DNA of 64,000 nt from Thermococcus sp. M39 (lineage in GTDB: Archaea; Methanobacteriota_B; Thermococci; Thermococcales; Thermococcaceae): the NCBI RefSeq assembly GCF_012027325.1, contig NZ_SNUG01000001.1:486393-550392 (forward strand). The letters are read 5' to 3'. The position numbers and the translations under genes were made by a program. How positions within the stretch are numbered: the stretch's first letter is position 1; each line of letters starts with the position of its first letter. Positions 18,290 to 28,638 of the stretch are shown here, one piece after another. Under the pieces are notes generated by a model. That model was not told the DNA's origin. It ran no database searches and was given only the letters and a program-made list of their open reading frames with translations.

Positions 18290-18589
18290 ATGCCAATGAT
18301 GACTCGAAGGCAGAAGATAATAAAGCTTTTGGAGGAAAGAGATTACAGTGTTAGTGAATTAGCTATGATGCTCGATATGAGAGGGAAGGGAAGTAAAAAA
18401 GCAGTTCTTGATGATTTAAAAGCAATTGCCAAGATATTGAAGCGTGAAGGAAAGGTTCTGCTAATTCAGCCCGCTGTATGCAGGAAATGCGGCTTTGTAT
18501 TTAGGGCTGAAATAAATATCCCATCCAAATGTCCCCGATGCAGGTCACAATGGATTGAGGAGCCAAGGTTCAAGATAGAGGTGAGGTGA
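18290..18589 (+). CDS. Predicted transcriptional regulator, winged helix plus zinc ribbon
   Basis: About 99 residues, matching COG3357. The N-terminal half is a winged helix (TRRQKIIKLLEERDYSVSEL, residues 5-24). The C-terminal half is a zinc ribbon with two CxxC pairs (CRKCGFVF and CPRCRSQW). It is co-located with gatD, whose start lies 4 bases downstream, so the two are co-transcribed. DNA-binding is inferred from the fold; a role as an RNA or RNP protein cannot be excluded. Three in-frame ATG codons lie near the start; 18290 fits a leaderless start. Confidence 0.8.
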   Translation: MPMMTRRQKIIKLLEERDYSVSELAMMLDMRGKGSKKAVLDDLKAIAKILKREGKVLLIQPAVCRKCGFVFRAEINIPSKCPRCRSQWIEEPRFKIEVR

Positions 18590-18593
18590 TACT

Positions 18594-19913
18594 ATGAAAA
18601 AAGTTGAAGTCTTCATGAAGGAGAAAGGGATAAACCCAGGAGATTACGTTGAGGTTGTTAAAAAAGAAAATGGAAATCACAACGTTTATAGAGGCCTGGT
18701 GATGCCTCCCTATGAGCTTTCAGAGGGAGAAACACTCACGTTAAAGCTTGACAATGGTTACAACATTGGAATTCTCATTGACCAAATAGTTGAAATTAAA
18801 GTCCTTGAGAAAGCCAAGCCGAGGGAAATGAGAGAATTCAAAGCTGTTTTACCTAAGAAGCCGAACTTGCCCAACGTTACAATCTTTGGAACCGGTGGAA
18901 CAATTGTCTCAAAGATTGATTATAAAACTGGCGCCGTTCACCCAGCTTTCACCGCTGAGGAACTTGCTTTAGCTGTTCCGGAGATATTTGAGATAGCCAA
19001 TATAACGCCAAAGCTCATTATGAACATTCTCAGTGAGGACATGACGCCGAAATACTGGGTTAAGATAGCTCATGAAGTTGCCAAGGCTTTGAATGAAGGC
19101 GAGGATGGAGTCATCATCGGACACGGAACGGACACGATGGGATACACTGCAGCAGCATTAAGCTTCATGCTGAGAGATTTAGGAAAGCCCGTCATCCTAG
19201 TTGGTGCACAGAGGAGCTCTGATAGGCCATCAAGTGATGCTGCAATGAATCTTATTTGCTCTGTCAGAATGGCTACCGCCGATTTCGGTGAAGTTGCTGT
19301 TGTTATGCACGGCGAGACCTCCGACACATACTGTTTAGCCCACAGAGGTACAAAGGTCAGGAAGATGCACACCTCGAGGAGAGATGCATTCAGAAGCATA
19401 AATGACATCCCAATAGCGAAGATTTGGAGCGATGGAAAGATTGAATTTTTGAGAGACGATTATAAAAGAAGAACGAAGAGTGAAGTGTGGGTGGATGACA
19501 AGATTGAGGAGAAAGTTGCTCTCATAAAGTCGTTCCCAGGAATGCAGAGTGAAATTATTGACTTCCTTGTTGATAAGGGATACAAGGGCATTGTTATTGA
19601 GGGAACGGGTTTGGGACACACTCCAACTCACATAATTCCAAGCATTGAGAGAGCAGTCCAAGAGGGAATTGCTGTCTGTATGACAAGCCAGTGCCTCTAT
19701 GGAAGGGTCAATCTGAACGTCTATTCAACGGGCAGAAAGCTTCTCAAAGCTGGGGTTATCCCATGTGAAGACATGCTTCCAGAGACTGCCTACGTGAAGT
19801 TAATTTGGGTTCTTGGACACACTCAGAATCTTGAAGAAGTTAAGAGGATGATGCTGACGAACTACGCTGGTGAGATAACACCTTACACGAGGTTTGATAC
19901 ATACTTGAGGTGA
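18594..19913 (+). CDS. gatD: Glutamyl-tRNA(Gln) amidotransferase subunit D
   Basis: 439 residues. GatD is the asparaginase-like subunit that releases ammonia from glutamine or asparagine for GatE. After an N-terminal beta-barrel of about 90 residues comes the amidohydrolase: [16 protein letters not shown] with the catalytic Thr, [17 protein letters not shown] with the second Thr-Asp pair and [31 protein letters not shown] is also conserved. The stop overlaps the leader of gatE. Archaea use GatDE to make Gln-tRNA(Gln). Confidence 0.96.
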   Translation: MKKVEVFMKEKGINPGDYVEVVKKENGNHNVYRGLVMPPYELSEGETLTLKLDNGYNIGILIDQIVEIKVLEKAKPREMREFKAVLPKKPNLPNVTIFGTGGTIVSKIDYKTGAVHPAFTAEELALAVPEIFEIANITPKLIMNILSEDMTPKYWVKIAHEVAKALNEGEDGVIIGHGTDTMGYTAAALSFMLRDLGKPVILVGAQRSSDRPSSDAAMNLICSVRMATADFGEVAVVMHGETSDTYCLAHRGTKVRKMHTSRRDAFRSINDIPIAKIWSDGKIEFLRDDYKRRTKSEVWVDDKIEEKVALIKSFPGMQSEIIDFLVDKGYKGIVIEGTGLGHTPTHIIPSIERAVQEGIAVCMTSQCLYGRVNLNVYSTGRKLLKAGVIPCEDMLPETAYVKLIWVLGHTQNLEEVKRMMLTNYAGEITPYTRFDTYLR

Positions 19914-19918
19914 TGACG

Positions 19919-21802
19919 ATGGAACTTAATTACAAAGAGCTTGGGCTTAAAGTGGGATTAGAGATTCACAGACAACTTGACACTAAAAAGCTGTTTTCAC
20001 CTGTGCCGAGCGAGCTTCATGAAGAAGTTGACTTCACTTTCCAGAGAAGACTTAGACCGACGATGAGTGAGCTTGGCGAGATTGACCAAGCAGCTTTAGA
20101 GGAATTCAAAAAGGGGAGGACTTACGTTTACGAAGGAAACTACAAGTTCAGTGATTTGGTTTACATGGACGAAGAGCCACCACACATGCCGGATGAGGAG
20201 GCTTTAAGAGTTGCTCTTCAAATTGCGTACCTTCTCAACGCTACCCCCGTTGATGAGATCCACTTCATGCGTAAAATCGTTATTGATGGATCCAACGTTT
20301 CGGGCTTCCAGAGAACTGCAATAATAGCGATGAACGGAAAGGTTGATACTCCATGGGGAAGCGTTGGAATTCCAACAATCTGTCTGGAGGAAGATGCTGC
20401 AAGGATAATTGAGAGGGAAGACAGCAAAGTAATTTACAGGATTGACCGTTTAGGAATTCCGTTAGTTGAAATCTCAACAACCCCAGATATTCACCACCCA
20501 GAACAAGCAAAGGTAGTTGCCAAATACATTGGTGATGCTCTAAGAGCAACAAGAAAAGTCAAGCGAGGTCTGGGAACAATCAGACAGGACTTAAACGTCT
20601 CAATTAAAGGCGGTGCGAGAATTGAGATTAAAGGTGTCCAGGAGCTGGATATGATACCTATCATTATTGAGCGTGAAGTTTTGAGGCAACTAAACCTTCT
20701 CAAGATTCGTGATGAACTCAAAAAGAGAGGCGCAAATGAGGAAGAGCTGAAGGAAGAGTTTTATGACGTTACCGACATCTTCGAGAACACTCAATCAAAG
20801 ATCATCGCAAAAACCATTAAGAAAGGTGGAAAAGTTCTTGCATTAAAGCTTCCAAAGTTTAGAGGGCTCATTGGTTATGAAATTCAACCAGGAAGAAGAT
20901 TAGGAACAGAAATGGCAGACAGGGCGAAGAAATACGTTAGGGGAATATTCCACATTGATGAATTACCTAATTATGGAATTACGCAAGAAGAAGTTAATGC
21001 AGTCATTGAGAGACTTGGCTTAGGAGAGCAAGACGCTTTTGTTTTAGTTGCGGCCGAGGAAGAAATAGCTAAGAAAGCTTTGAGAGAAGTCCTTCAGAGG
21101 GCTAGGGAAGCACTTCATGGAGTTCCAGAAGAAACAAGGAGAGCTCTGCCAGATGGGAACACCCAATACATGCGTCCACTGCCGGGTAAAGCGAGAATGT
21201 ACCCAGAGACAGACATTCCGCCGATACTCATAACGAAAGAGATGAAGGAGGAAATCCTTGCTAACCTTCCGGAGCTTCCACAAGCTAAGGTTGAGCGCTA
21301 TGTCAAGGAGTTCAAGATTGACAAGAGCTTAGCTAAAACACTGGTCGATGACGAAAGGGATGAGCTGTTTGAGGAGCTTATTGAGATGGGTGTTAAGCCT
21401 TCATTAGCTGCATCAATCCTTGTGGTTGTTCTCAAAGGTCTGAAGAAAGAAGTCCCAATCGAGAACATAACTGACGAACACATCAAGGAGGCATTTAAGC
21501 TTTACCTTGACAACAAGATTGCCAAAGAGGCGTTTGAAGAGATATTCAAGGAGTTGGCGTTACATCCAGAAAAGACAGCCCTTCAAGTTGCAGAGGAGAA
21601 GGGACTAACGCTTCTCAGCCTAGAAGAAGTTGAGAAAATTATTGACGAGATACTCCAACAGAACATTGATGTTATCAAAGCTAAGGGAATGGGAGCAATG
21701 GGTATGATAATGGGAAGAGCTATGGCAAAGCTTAGAGGCAAAGCTGATGGTAAGCTCGTCAGTCAATTAGTCAGGAAGAAGATTCAGGAGCTTAGCTCTT
21801 GA
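19919..21802 (+). CDS. gatE: Glutamyl-tRNA(Gln) amidotransferase subunit E
   Basis: 627 residues. GatE activates and amidates Glu-tRNA(Gln). The start [20 protein letters not shown] with DTKKLFSP is typical, and later parts include [47 protein letters not shown] and the C-terminal YqeY-like domain ending [19 protein letters not shown]. An insert similar to the AspRS GAD domain lies at roughly residues 250-400. I chose ATG 19919 because GAGGTGA lies 5 bases upstream; earlier GTG and ATG codons overlap that site. Confidence 0.96.
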   Translation: MELNYKELGLKVGLEIHRQLDTKKLFSPVPSELHEEVDFTFQRRLRPTMSELGEIDQAALEEFKKGRTYVYEGNYKFSDLVYMDEEPPHMPDEEALRVALQIAYLLNATPVDEIHFMRKIVIDGSNVSGFQRTAIIAMNGKVDTPWGSVGIPTICLEEDAARIIEREDSKVIYRIDRLGIPLVEISTTPDIHHPEQAKVVAKYIGDALRATRKVKRGLGTIRQDLNVSIKGGARIEIKGVQELDMIPIIIEREVLRQLNLLKIRDELKKRGANEEELKEEFYDVTDIFENTQSKIIAKTIKKGGKVLALKLPKFRGLIGYEIQPGRRLGTEMADRAKKYVRGIFHIDELPNYGITQEEVNAVIERLGLGEQDAFVLVAAEEEIAKKALREVLQRAREALHGVPEETRRALPDGNTQYMRPLPGKARMYPETDIPPILITKEMKEEILANLPELPQAKVERYVKEFKIDKSLAKTLVDDERDELFEELIEMGVKPSLAASILVVVLKGLKKEVPIENITDEHIKEAFKLYLDNKIAKEAFEEIFKELALHPEKTALQVAEEKGLTLLSLEEVEKIIDEILQQNIDVIKAKGMGAMGMIMGRAMAKLRGKADGKLVSQLVRKKIQELSS

Positions 21803-21874
21803 TTTTTATCTTTTCAAGATTTTATTCTTCAATAAATTTTTAAGTACCAATTTCTAGAGTAATCTGGTGAGCAA

Positions 21875-22501
21875 ATGCCAATAACAACTCCTCCAACAAT
21901 TCCTATACCAAGAAAGCGATGGGAAAAGGCTCTTAGGGAATCCTCAAAGAAGAAAAAGCCGAAAAAAGAGGAGTTTAGATTAGTTTATATCAGAATTAAG
22001 ACAAAGGGAGACAGAACTGTTGGTGAAGCTGCTAAAGAGCTTGAAATTCGATTTATAGACTTTTCTCCAGCAAGACTTATTGAGCCAGATGAAACTAACC
22101 TGCTCTTGGCAGTTGAGAAGTTCTTAAAAAATAATCCACCAAGGATTTATGTCGTTGAGCTAACAGATGGTATCAGCAGATGGTTTTATGTGTTTCCAAG
22201 TGTAGAGAAGGTAAAGTTTGAGAAGAAGGACTTTTACCGTGTGTTTGTAGTTAAGAAAAAAGAAGCAATTGAAGAAATCCTTAAGCGAATTGCAAGTGGG
22301 GAATATTCTAAAAAGTTTAGATTGGGCTTTTTAACTGTCCTCCAAATCCTAATTGGGTTTGCTCCATTTATTCTGGCATATATACAAGGTGAAAACAAAT
22401 CTGCAGAGGACTTGTTTAATTACCTGGTCTGGGCAGTTGCAGCCATTTCTGCGATTCAGGGAATTAAAAGGGGATACAAAGAGAAAAGCTGGGAAGAGTA
22501 G
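21875..22501 (+). CDS. Hypothetical protein with C-terminal membrane hairpin
   Basis: 208 residues, family not recognised. The first 45 residues are proline/lysine-rich (SSKKKKPKKEEF) and likely disordered. A soluble alpha/beta part follows (DEFS-type strand FIDFSPARLIEPDETNLLLA, then IYVVELTDGISRWFYVF). The last 60 residues hold two hydrophobic helices (FLTVLQILIGFAPFILAYI and LFNYLVWAVAAISAIQGI). The start has GGTGAG. Its stop codon abuts the 3' end of the C/D box sRNA on the opposite strand. Confidence 0.65.
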   Translation: MPITTPPTIPIPRKRWEKALRESSKKKKPKKEEFRLVYIRIKTKGDRTVGEAAKELEIRFIDFSPARLIEPDETNLLLAVEKFLKNNPPRIYVVELTDGISRWFYVFPSVEKVKFEKKDFYRVFVVKKKEAIEEILKRIASGEYSKKFRLGFLTVLQILIGFAPFILAYIQGENKSAEDLFNYLVWAVAAISAIQGIKRGYKEKSWEE

Positions 22502-22557
22502 TCAGTGCATCGGCTCCTCATCACAGCTCAGAGTGAGGGAAAAAGTCATCATCCTAG
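22499..22557 (-). ncRNA. C/D box guide sRNA
   Basis: Read on the minus strand, all four boxes are present in order: C box ATGATGA (22552-22546), D' box CTGA (22531-22528), C' box GTGATGA (22524-22518) and D box CTGA (22505-22502). The C-D' guide is 14 bases and the C'-D guide 12 bases, the compact archaeal layout. The D' guide contains TTTCCCTCAC, complementary to GTGAGGGAAA, a sequence I recall as conserved in 23S rRNA. It would direct 2'-O-methylation at the A of GTGA by the box+5 rule. The other guide (GGAGCCGATGCA) has no target I can name. A promoter-like AGCTTTAAAAGT (22587-22576) sits at the right distance for a start near 22557. Confidence 0.85.
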
Positions 22558-22653
22558 AATGGATTTGGAGGGCAGACTTTTAAAGCTTCGGTTATAACTG
22601 TAAGGAATAAAAACTTTTATGCATGTATCGGGTAGTAAATACGGTGGTGAAAG

Positions 22654-23303
22654 GTGACTGGAAGAATCAGGAAAGCATTGAAATCAAAACTTTCTGGCGT
22701 TACGGTAATATATTACCGCCTTGAAGGCATTGCTCCAGAACAAGTCAGGGGAATGCTACCTTCCGCACTCGAGTTCAAGAATCCAACACCTGAAAGCTTC
22801 AAAATTCTTCTTGGAAAACTTGAAGGAAAGAACATAATTCCACTTAAGATCTTCGACGTTCGCTCTGAGGAGAGGGTTATATAGGTTTATGAAGCTCCTG
22901 AGAATGAATATCTTGCGATAAAGGGTGTTAAACCCAGAGTTTTCGGTATGATGAAGAGTGCCCTTGAAGACTTTCTCCAACTTCTTGCAGAAGATAAACT
23001 CGATGAGATACCTTATTACGGGCTCGATATCGGAAAAAAGGTTGGAAGAGATTAGGAAAAGAACTCGCTGTCTATGCCCTATCGGGATTTATGATGATAG
23101 TTGGTGAGGTAACCGAAAGCTATCTCCATAATCGCTGGATCGGATACCTTTTTGGAGTTGCTATCCTTGGTGCTCTTGGCTACTTTCTTATGCCGAGAAA
23201 AGTTAGAAAACCGATAAACGAAGTTCCTTATAAATACTGGGAAAAATCTGTTGAAAAGGCAGCTAAGAAGGGAAAGATTAGAATAAAATGGATAGAGCTT
23301 TAA
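22654..23303 (+). pseudogene. Decayed gene for a membrane protein of unknown function
   Basis: A GTG start with a GGTGGTGA ribosome site opens 76 codons (TGRIRKALKSKLSGVTVIYY...) ending at TAG 22882-22884. The same frame then continues plausibly (VYEAPENEYLAIKGVKPRVF) to a second stop near 23054. A one-base shift there reads RLGKELAVYALSGFMMIVGE and continues, with a hydrophobic helix GYLFGVAILGALGYFLMPRK, to the stop at 23303. One nonsense codon and one frameshift thus separate three pieces of a gene of about 216 codons. A TATA-like box (AACTTTTATGC) is upstream. I do not recognise the family. A sequencing error is possible but would need two events. Confidence 0.7.
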
Positions 23304-24526
23304 CGGCCAAGCTCCTTATGAGCTTTAGCCAAGTGCTTTGCAGCTATTGCCGCTAAGAGTGAAAGCTCTCCAGCTAAGACGGCTCCAGCCACTATCTCGG
23401 CGAACTTCTTTGCATTTATTCCGGGGGGATCTCCGCCTCCAGCAACACCCATAATGCTCAAGGCTTCTCTCTGCGTTGGGACCCTTGTTCCTCCGCCGAC
23501 TGTTCCAATCTCTAAGCTTGGCATCGTTATGCTTATGTACAAATCTCCCTCTGGAGTTACCTCTGCTAACGTTATTCCATGAGCACCTTCTGTAATTTGT
23601 GCCTCATCTTGACCTGTTGCTAAGAAAATGGCACCAATGATGTTCGCAAAATGGGCATTGAAGCCGTAGCTTCCAGCCTGTGCGGAACCAACTAAGTTCT
23701 TTCTGTAATTAACCTCTGCTATTAGCTCTGGCGTCGTTTTAAGCTTTTTCTCAACGATTTCTCTTGGAATAACAGCCTCAGCTATGACAGTCTTTCCTCT
23801 GCCTAAAATGAAATTAATTGCGTTGGGCTTCTTATCGACACATAAGTTTCCAGATAACGCAAGATATCTAACATCTGAGAACTTTTCTTCAATGGCCTTC
23901 ATTATTTCCTCGCTTGCTATCGTTACCATATTCATGCCCATAGCATCGCCTGTTTCAAATTCAAACCTTAGGTAAAGGTTGTTACCCACTATGAATGGCT
24001 TAACATCTCTGAGCTTTCCATGTCTTGTAACCTTTGAAACAGCTTTTTCCTGCAGATAGTCTATATTCTCTTTTACCCACTTTGCAACTTCTCTCGCTCT
24101 CCTTGCATCTGGGCACTTTAAGAGAGGTGCTCTCGTCATTTTGTCATCAATAATTGTCGTTTTTACTCCTCCAGCAGCCGTTAAAGCTGAGCATCCTCTA
24201 TTCACTGAGGCAACCAATGCCCCCTCTGTTGTAGCTAATGGAATGTAAAATTCCCCTTTAGCGTATTCACCATTTATCTTAAGAGGTCCAGCAACACCCA
24301 TTGGTATTTGAACGACGCCAATCATGTTCTCAATATTTTTTCCGATAACCTGATTTGGATCAATTGAATAATATCCTACATGTTCTAGAGTTATCCCAAG
24401 TTTTTTCTCAAGAGCCTTCCTTCTAATTTCTGTTGCAAGCTTTTTGTCACCGTTGGTGTATTTCTCAACTTGATGGAGTTTAATCTCTCCCCTTACAACT
24501 TTGTCGATAATTTCCTCAATGTTCAT
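23300..24526 (-). CDS. hmgA: 3-hydroxy-3-methylglutaryl-CoA reductase
   Basis: 408 residues from the ATG at 24526, preceded by GGAGGTG. HMG-CoA reductase makes mevalonate for archaeal lipids. Motifs: GVVQIPMGVAGPLKING (HMG-CoA binding), TTEGALVASVNRGCSA with the catalytic Glu, DAMGMNMVTIA (NADPH binding with catalytic Asp nearby) and GTVGGGTRVPTQREALSIMG, with the catalytic His in AAKHLAKAHKELGR at the end. This is a class I-type archaeal enzyme without a membrane domain. A start 17 codons further upstream is open but lacks a ribosome site. It follows the MinD-like gene on the same strand. Confidence 0.96.
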   Translation of the reverse strand: MNIEEIIDKVVRGEIKLHQVEKYTNGDKKLATEIRRKALEKKLGITLEHVGYYSIDPNQVIGKNIENMIGVVQIPMGVAGPLKINGEYAKGEFYIPLATTEGALVASVNRGCSALTAAGGVKTTIIDDKMTRAPLLKCPDARRAREVAKWVKENIDYLQEKAVSKVTRHGKLRDVKPFIVGNNLYLRFEFETGDAMGMNMVTIASEEIMKAIEEKFSDVRYLALSGNLCVDKKPNAINFILGRGKTVIAEAVIPREIVEKKLKTTPELIAEVNYRKNLVGSAQAGSYGFNAHFANIIGAIFLATGQDEAQITEGAHGITLAEVTPEGDLYISITMPSLEIGTVGGGTRVPTQREALSIMGVAGGGDPPGINAKKFAEIVAGAVLAGELSLLAAIAAKHLAKAHKELGR

Positions 24527-24545
24527 TAGAACACCTCCAAAATAG

Positions 24546-25298
24546 CTACTTAGTTCCTCCGAATATCCATTCTTCAATCAGCTGACCGCTTTCGTAAAAA
24601 GCGAGAGCAACATCGCTTTTAGGCTTATACACTAAAATTGGGACTCCAACGTTTACAGACTCTGGAACATCTTCGTCAAAAGGAATCAAGCCAAGAACAG
24701 GCACGCCGATATCTCCTTCAACGGTCTCGACAATTTTATCAATGACGTCTTGTGACTCCCTTACCTTGTTCAAAATAACACCGACTCTGAGTCCATACTC
24801 TTCTCCAAGAGCTCTAAGCTTTTCAACTTCGTTTTCAACCATAGTTTCGAAGGAATAAATCGGGGAACGCTCAATTTCAACAACTATAAGCTGATAATTT
24901 GCAACTTCGAATGTCGGAAGAGTATCAAATGGGATTCCAGTCGGCGAATCAACAAAAACGAGACCGAATTTATATCTCATTTGATCAACGATGTCTCTCA
25001 ATCTCCTTGCGGAAATTCCCAAGACATCTTGAAGATTTGTGCTACCTGGCATTACATAAACGCCAGTTTGAGAATGCTTGTAAATTGCCCATTCCGGGTC
25101 AAGATTGGGATTTTTTAGAATAGAGTGAAGGGTATATTTTACATTCTCCAATCCAAAGTGAAAGCCAAGGTTTGGCAGATATAGATCACCATCAATTGCG
25201 AGAACTCTATATTCCCTTTGAGCAAAATAAGTGCTTAGATTAGCGGTTGTCGTTGTTTTTCCGGCCCCCCCTCTCCCTGTAACTATTACAACAGCCAT
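24546..25298 (-). CDS. MinD/ParA-type P-loop ATPase
   Basis: 250 residues. The deviant Walker A is GRGGAGKTTTTANLS (residues 8-22) with the signature lysine, followed by AIDGDLYLPNLGFHFGL and the switch-like VFVDSPTGIPFD. This fits a MinD/ParA/SIMIBI ATPase, which dimerises on ATP and places or moves other components. The partner here is unknown; archaeal MinD-like proteins are not usually division-site selectors. It lies 20 bases upstream of hmgA, so it is probably co-transcribed, with no functional link known to me. Confidence 0.85.
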   Translation of the reverse strand: MAVVIVTGRGGAGKTTTTANLSTYFAQREYRVLAIDGDLYLPNLGFHFGLENVKYTLHSILKNPNLDPEWAIYKHSQTGVYVMPGSTNLQDVLGISARRLRDIVDQMRYKFGLVFVDSPTGIPFDTLPTFEVANYQLIVVEIERSPIYSFETMVENEVEKLRALGEEYGLRVGVILNKVRESQDVIDKIVETVEGDIGVPVLGLIPFDEDVPESVNVGVPILVYKPKSDVALAFYESGQLIEEWIFGGTK

Positions 25299-25448
25299 GG
25301 ATTATGCACGCCCCGTAATTTGATTCTCAAGGAATCTAATAAATTAAATCACACTTTAATTTTTAATTTTACTGAAATATAAGGTTTTCTGAAGCTGACC
25401 TTAGCTAATACTTAAAAAGAGGATAAAGAAAGTTAAGCCTTGCAGATG

Positions 25449-25706
25449 TCATCCAATAACTTCTCCAAAAGCAAACTTCTGCTTTACGGAGTTTATAACA
25501 ATCTCCACCTCGTCCCCAACTTTTGTCTTGGGAACAAACACGACAAATCCTCTAATTCTTGCTATGCCATCTCCACCCTTTCCAAGGGCTTCAATCTTGA
25601 CTTTATATCTTTCTCCAACCTTAACAGGAGGTTGTCTAACTCTTGGCTTGCCTCTATCAAATCTCTTTCCACCAAACTTCCTGTTCTCCAACTCAGACAC
25701 CACCAC
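25449..25706 (-). CDS. Small TRAM-domain protein (RNA-binding)
   Basis: 85 residues or slightly fewer. A basic N-terminal arm ([20 protein letters not shown]) precedes a TRAM domain: [20 protein letters not shown], then [23 protein letters not shown] domains are small beta barrels that bind RNA; stand-alone archaeal ones have been proposed as RNA chaperones. The start is unclear: three consecutive GTG codons (25706-25698) and a TTG at 25694 are candidates, with GGTGG able to serve as ribosome site for the TTG. Confidence 0.85.
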   Translation of the reverse strand: MVVSELENRKFGGKRFDRGKPRVRQPPVKVGERYKVKIEALGKGGDGIARIRGFVVFVPKTKVGDEVEIVINSVKQKFAFGEVIG

Positions 25707-25927
25707 AGAGATGTGTGCACTTAAAGGCTTTCACTAGTGCTATTTAAACCTTTTGGTATTTCCTTTGTATTTTTCAAAACTTTTGTTGTTAAAATTCAGG
25801 ACTCCCGTTATAACGCTTGAATTTTATTCATTATCATGCAGCAAAATCTTCGGAGGTCTTCTGTCTCTTATACAAGAGATGGGAAAATTATCGTCTATTA
25901 CCGAAAACAATTTTGCTCTTTGCACAA
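25707..25927. other. Intergenic region between divergent genes
   Basis: About 220 bases separate the TRAM gene from the tdh promoter. It is AT-rich. I see no RNA gene, no repeat and no coding frame with a ribosome site. A frame open toward tdh adds 78 unmatched residues and is not a gene. Confidence 0.4.
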
Positions 25928-25940
25928 AAAGTTTATATCG
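25928..25940 (+). promoter_or_regulatory. TATA box of tdh
   Basis: AAAGTTTATATCG is a good archaeal promoter box. Transcription should start near 25963, leaving a leader of about 24 bases that includes the GGAGATGAT ribosome site (25974-25982). This also shows that the longer upstream open frame is not translated. Confidence 0.6.
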
Positions 25941-25986
25941 CGTCTCATTTAGATATTCATGTAAGCGTTTTATGGAGATGATAGAG

Positions 25987-27039
25987 ATGGCTGATAAGAT
26001 GGTTGCTATCATGAAAACTAAACCAGCTTACGGTGCAGAGCTTGTTGAGGTTGATGTTCCTAAGCCAAAAGAAGGGGAGATTCTCATTAAGGTTTTAGCG
26101 ACCAGCATCTGTGGAACCGATTTGCATATCTATGAATGGAACGAGTGGGCTCAGACCAGAATTAAGCCGCCTCAAATTATGGGACATGAGGTTGCTGGAG
26201 AGGTTATAGAAGTTGGCCCAGGAGTCGAGGACATACAGGTTGGAGACTACATCTCAGCGGAAACTCACATAGTGTGCGGCAAGTGCTACCAATGTAAAAC
26301 TGGAAACTATCACGTCTGCCAGAATACAAAGATTTTCGGTGTTGATACAGATGGTGTTTTTGCTGAATATGCGATAGTCCCAGCGCAAAATGCATGGAAA
26401 AATCCCAAGAATATTCCACCAGAATATGCAACCCTCCAAGAGCCACTAGGAAATGCAGTTGATACTGTTCTGGCAGAGCCTGTCGCTGGAAAAACTGTTC
26501 TTATAACGGGAGCTGGACCTCTTGGGTTACTTGGCATAACAGTTGCAAAAGCCGCAGGAGCTTCTCTCGTAATAGTGAGCGAGCCGAGCGACTTCAGAAG
26601 AGAATTAGCAAAGAAAGTTGGCGCTGATGTTGTTATTAATCCCTTTGAGGAGGATGTTGTCAAAGAAGTTATGGACTTAACAGACGGCAACGGTGTTGAT
26701 GTATTCCTAGAATTCAGCGGTGCTCCAAAAGCCCTTGAACAGGGATTGCAGGCAGTAACTCCGGCGGGAAGAGTTTCTCTGCTTGGACTCTTCCCAAGGG
26801 ATGTCTCACTTGACTTTAACAACTTAATAATCTTCAAGTCACTCACAGTTTATGGAATAACTGGAAGACATCTCTGGCAAACTTGGTACACTGTTTCAAG
26901 GCTCCTTCAGAGCGGAAAGCTCAATCTGGATCCAATAATTACCCACAAGTATAAAGGCTTTGACAAGTTTGAAGAGGCCTTTGAGCTTATGCGCGCAGGA
27001 AAGACCGGTAAAGTTGTATTCTTCCCACACAAAAAGTGA
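25987..27039 (+). CDS. tdh: L-threonine 3-dehydrogenase
   Basis: 350 residues, matching the Pyrococcus enzyme almost from end to end. It oxidises threonine to 2-amino-3-ketobutyrate with NAD. It is a zinc alcohol dehydrogenase-type protein: catalytic zinc site [16 protein letters not shown] and GHEVAGEV, structural zinc cysteines in [16 protein letters not shown] (near residue 97) and nucleotide-binding [14 protein letters not shown]. The start ATG 25987 has GGAGATGAT 4 bases upstream. Confidence 0.97.
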   Translation: MADKMVAIMKTKPAYGAELVEVDVPKPKEGEILIKVLATSICGTDLHIYEWNEWAQTRIKPPQIMGHEVAGEVIEVGPGVEDIQVGDYISAETHIVCGKCYQCKTGNYHVCQNTKIFGVDTDGVFAEYAIVPAQNAWKNPKNIPPEYATLQEPLGNAVDTVLAEPVAGKTVLITGAGPLGLLGITVAKAAGASLVIVSEPSDFRRELAKKVGADVVINPFEEDVVKEVMDLTDGNGVDVFLEFSGAPKALEQGLQAVTPAGRVSLLGLFPRDVSLDFNNLIIFKSLTVYGITGRHLWQTWYTVSRLLQSGKLNLDPIITHKYKGFDKFEEAFELMRAGKTGKVVFFPHKK

Positions 27040-27116
27040 ACTTCCTTTTCTCTGTTTATTTTTCTAACCGCAATTTTTAAGTAAATGCACACCAATTTTT
27101 TGCGGGAGGGGATATT

Positions 27117-28628
27117 ATGGAACTAAGTTATCAGGAAAAATTAACTCTCATTAAGCTTAAGGACTTAAGAAGGGTAAAATTCGAGGACTTAGTTAAGGAA
27201 ACAGGACTTGACCAAGTTGCAGTTATGAGGGCTGTCTTGTGGCTCCAAAGTAAAGGACTTGCAAAGCTTCATGAGAAGCAGAGGAAAATTGTGAAGCTCA
27301 CGGATACAGGTAGAAGATATGCTGAAATCGAACTTCCAGAGAGGAGGGCTCTAAAGCTTCTCGCTGAGAGGGAAAAAGTAACGCTCGACGATTTAAAGGA
27401 AGTTCTCAGCGATGATGAGCTTAAGCCGATAGTCGGAATTCTAAGAAGAGAAGGCTGGGCTACAGTTAGAAAAGAAAACGAAAAGCTTGTTCTCGAGATT
27501 ACAGAGAAAGGCAAAGCAGCCTTAAATGAAGACAGACCTATAGATAAAGTTCTTAAAATTCTTACTGAAAAAGGTGAAGTTGAGGCCAAAGAAATTGAAG
27601 GATTAATATCATTAAACGAGCTCAAGAGAAGAAAAATTGCAGAGGACGAGCTTAAAACGGAGAGAGAAGTTGAGATAACAGAAGAGGGGCTTAAGCTAGC
27701 AGAAAAAGGCTTGGAACTTAAAAAAGAAGTCTCAATCCTTACACCCGAGCTCATAAAGAGCGGCAATTGGAGGAGCGTTGAGTTCAAGCGCTTCAACATC
27801 AAGGCACCAGTTAAGAGAATTTATCCGGGTAAAAAGCAGCCTTATAGGGCTTTTCTTGATAAGATTAGAAGAAAGCTCATTGAGATGGGCTTTATTGAAA
27901 TGACTGCTGAGAGCTTAATTGAAACCCAATTCTGGAACTTTGATGCTCTGTTCCAGCCTCAAAATCATCCGGCAAGAGACTGGACAGACACTTATCAGCT
28001 TAAGTATCCAAAGTATGGATTCTTGCCAGAGGAAGAGCTTGTTGAAAGGGTTAAAGCTGCTCATGAGCACGGCTGGACAACTGGCTCAAGAGGCTGGGGC
28101 TATAGATGGGATCCAAGGATGGCCATGATGCTGATGCCGAGAGCACATGGAACAGCATTAAGTGCTCGCCAGTTAGCTAAAGATATTCAAATTCCAGGAA
28201 AGTACTTTGCTATTCAGAGAGTCTTCAGACCAGATGTTTTAGATAGAACTCACTTGATAGAGTTCAACCAAGTTGAAGGATTCGTTATTGGGGAAGATTT
28301 GACCTTTAAACACCTCCTTGGAATACTCAAGCGCTTTGCTACTGAGGTTGCAGGAGCGAAGAAAGTGAAGTTCTTGCCCGATTATTATCCATTTACAGAG
28401 CCCAGTGTTCAGATGAGCGCTAAACATCCAGAGCTTGGTTGGGTTGAGTTTGGAGGAGCTGGGATTTTTAGAGAGGAAATGACAAAACCTCTCGGCATTG
28501 ACGTTCCAGTGATTGCTTGGGGAATTGGAATTGACAGATTAGCGATGTTTAAGCTCGGAATTGACGACATAAGGTACCTCTTCAGCTATGACTTGAGGTG
28601 GCTCAGAGAGGCCAAAATAATTTGGTGA
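27117..28628 (+). CDS. pheS: Phenylalanyl-tRNA synthetase alpha subunit
   Basis: 503 residues, the archaeal length. An N-terminal winged-helix region of about 220 residues (tRNA recognition) is followed by the class II core. Core motifs include [40 protein letters not shown] and the motif 3 ATP-binding end [25 protein letters not shown] ribosome site precedes the start. It is followed by pheT with 10 bases between, so the two subunits are made from one mRNA. Confidence 0.97.
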   Translation: MELSYQEKLTLIKLKDLRRVKFEDLVKETGLDQVAVMRAVLWLQSKGLAKLHEKQRKIVKLTDTGRRYAEIELPERRALKLLAEREKVTLDDLKEVLSDDELKPIVGILRREGWATVRKENEKLVLEITEKGKAALNEDRPIDKVLKILTEKGEVEAKEIEGLISLNELKRRKIAEDELKTEREVEITEEGLKLAEKGLELKKEVSILTPELIKSGNWRSVEFKRFNIKAPVKRIYPGKKQPYRAFLDKIRRKLIEMGFIEMTAESLIETQFWNFDALFQPQNHPARDWTDTYQLKYPKYGFLPEEELVERVKAAHEHGWTTGSRGWGYRWDPRMAMMLMPRAHGTALSARQLAKDIQIPGKYFAIQRVFRPDVLDRTHLIEFNQVEGFVIGEDLTFKHLLGILKRFATEVAGAKKVKFLPDYYPFTEPSVQMSAKHPELGWVEFGGAGIFREEMTKPLGIDVPVIAWGIGIDRLAMFKLGIDDIRYLFSYDLRWLREAKIIW

Positions 28629-28638
28629 GGTGGGCAAA

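Noticed and set aside
22882..22884. TAG read as pyrrolysine in the broken membrane-protein gene
   Set aside because: Thermococcales have no pyrrolysine system that I know of, and a separate frameshift also breaks the gene.
25753..25986. N-terminal extension of 78 residues on threonine dehydrogenase
   Set aside because: A TATA box lies inside it, the ribosome site is just before ATG 25987, and known enzymes start there.
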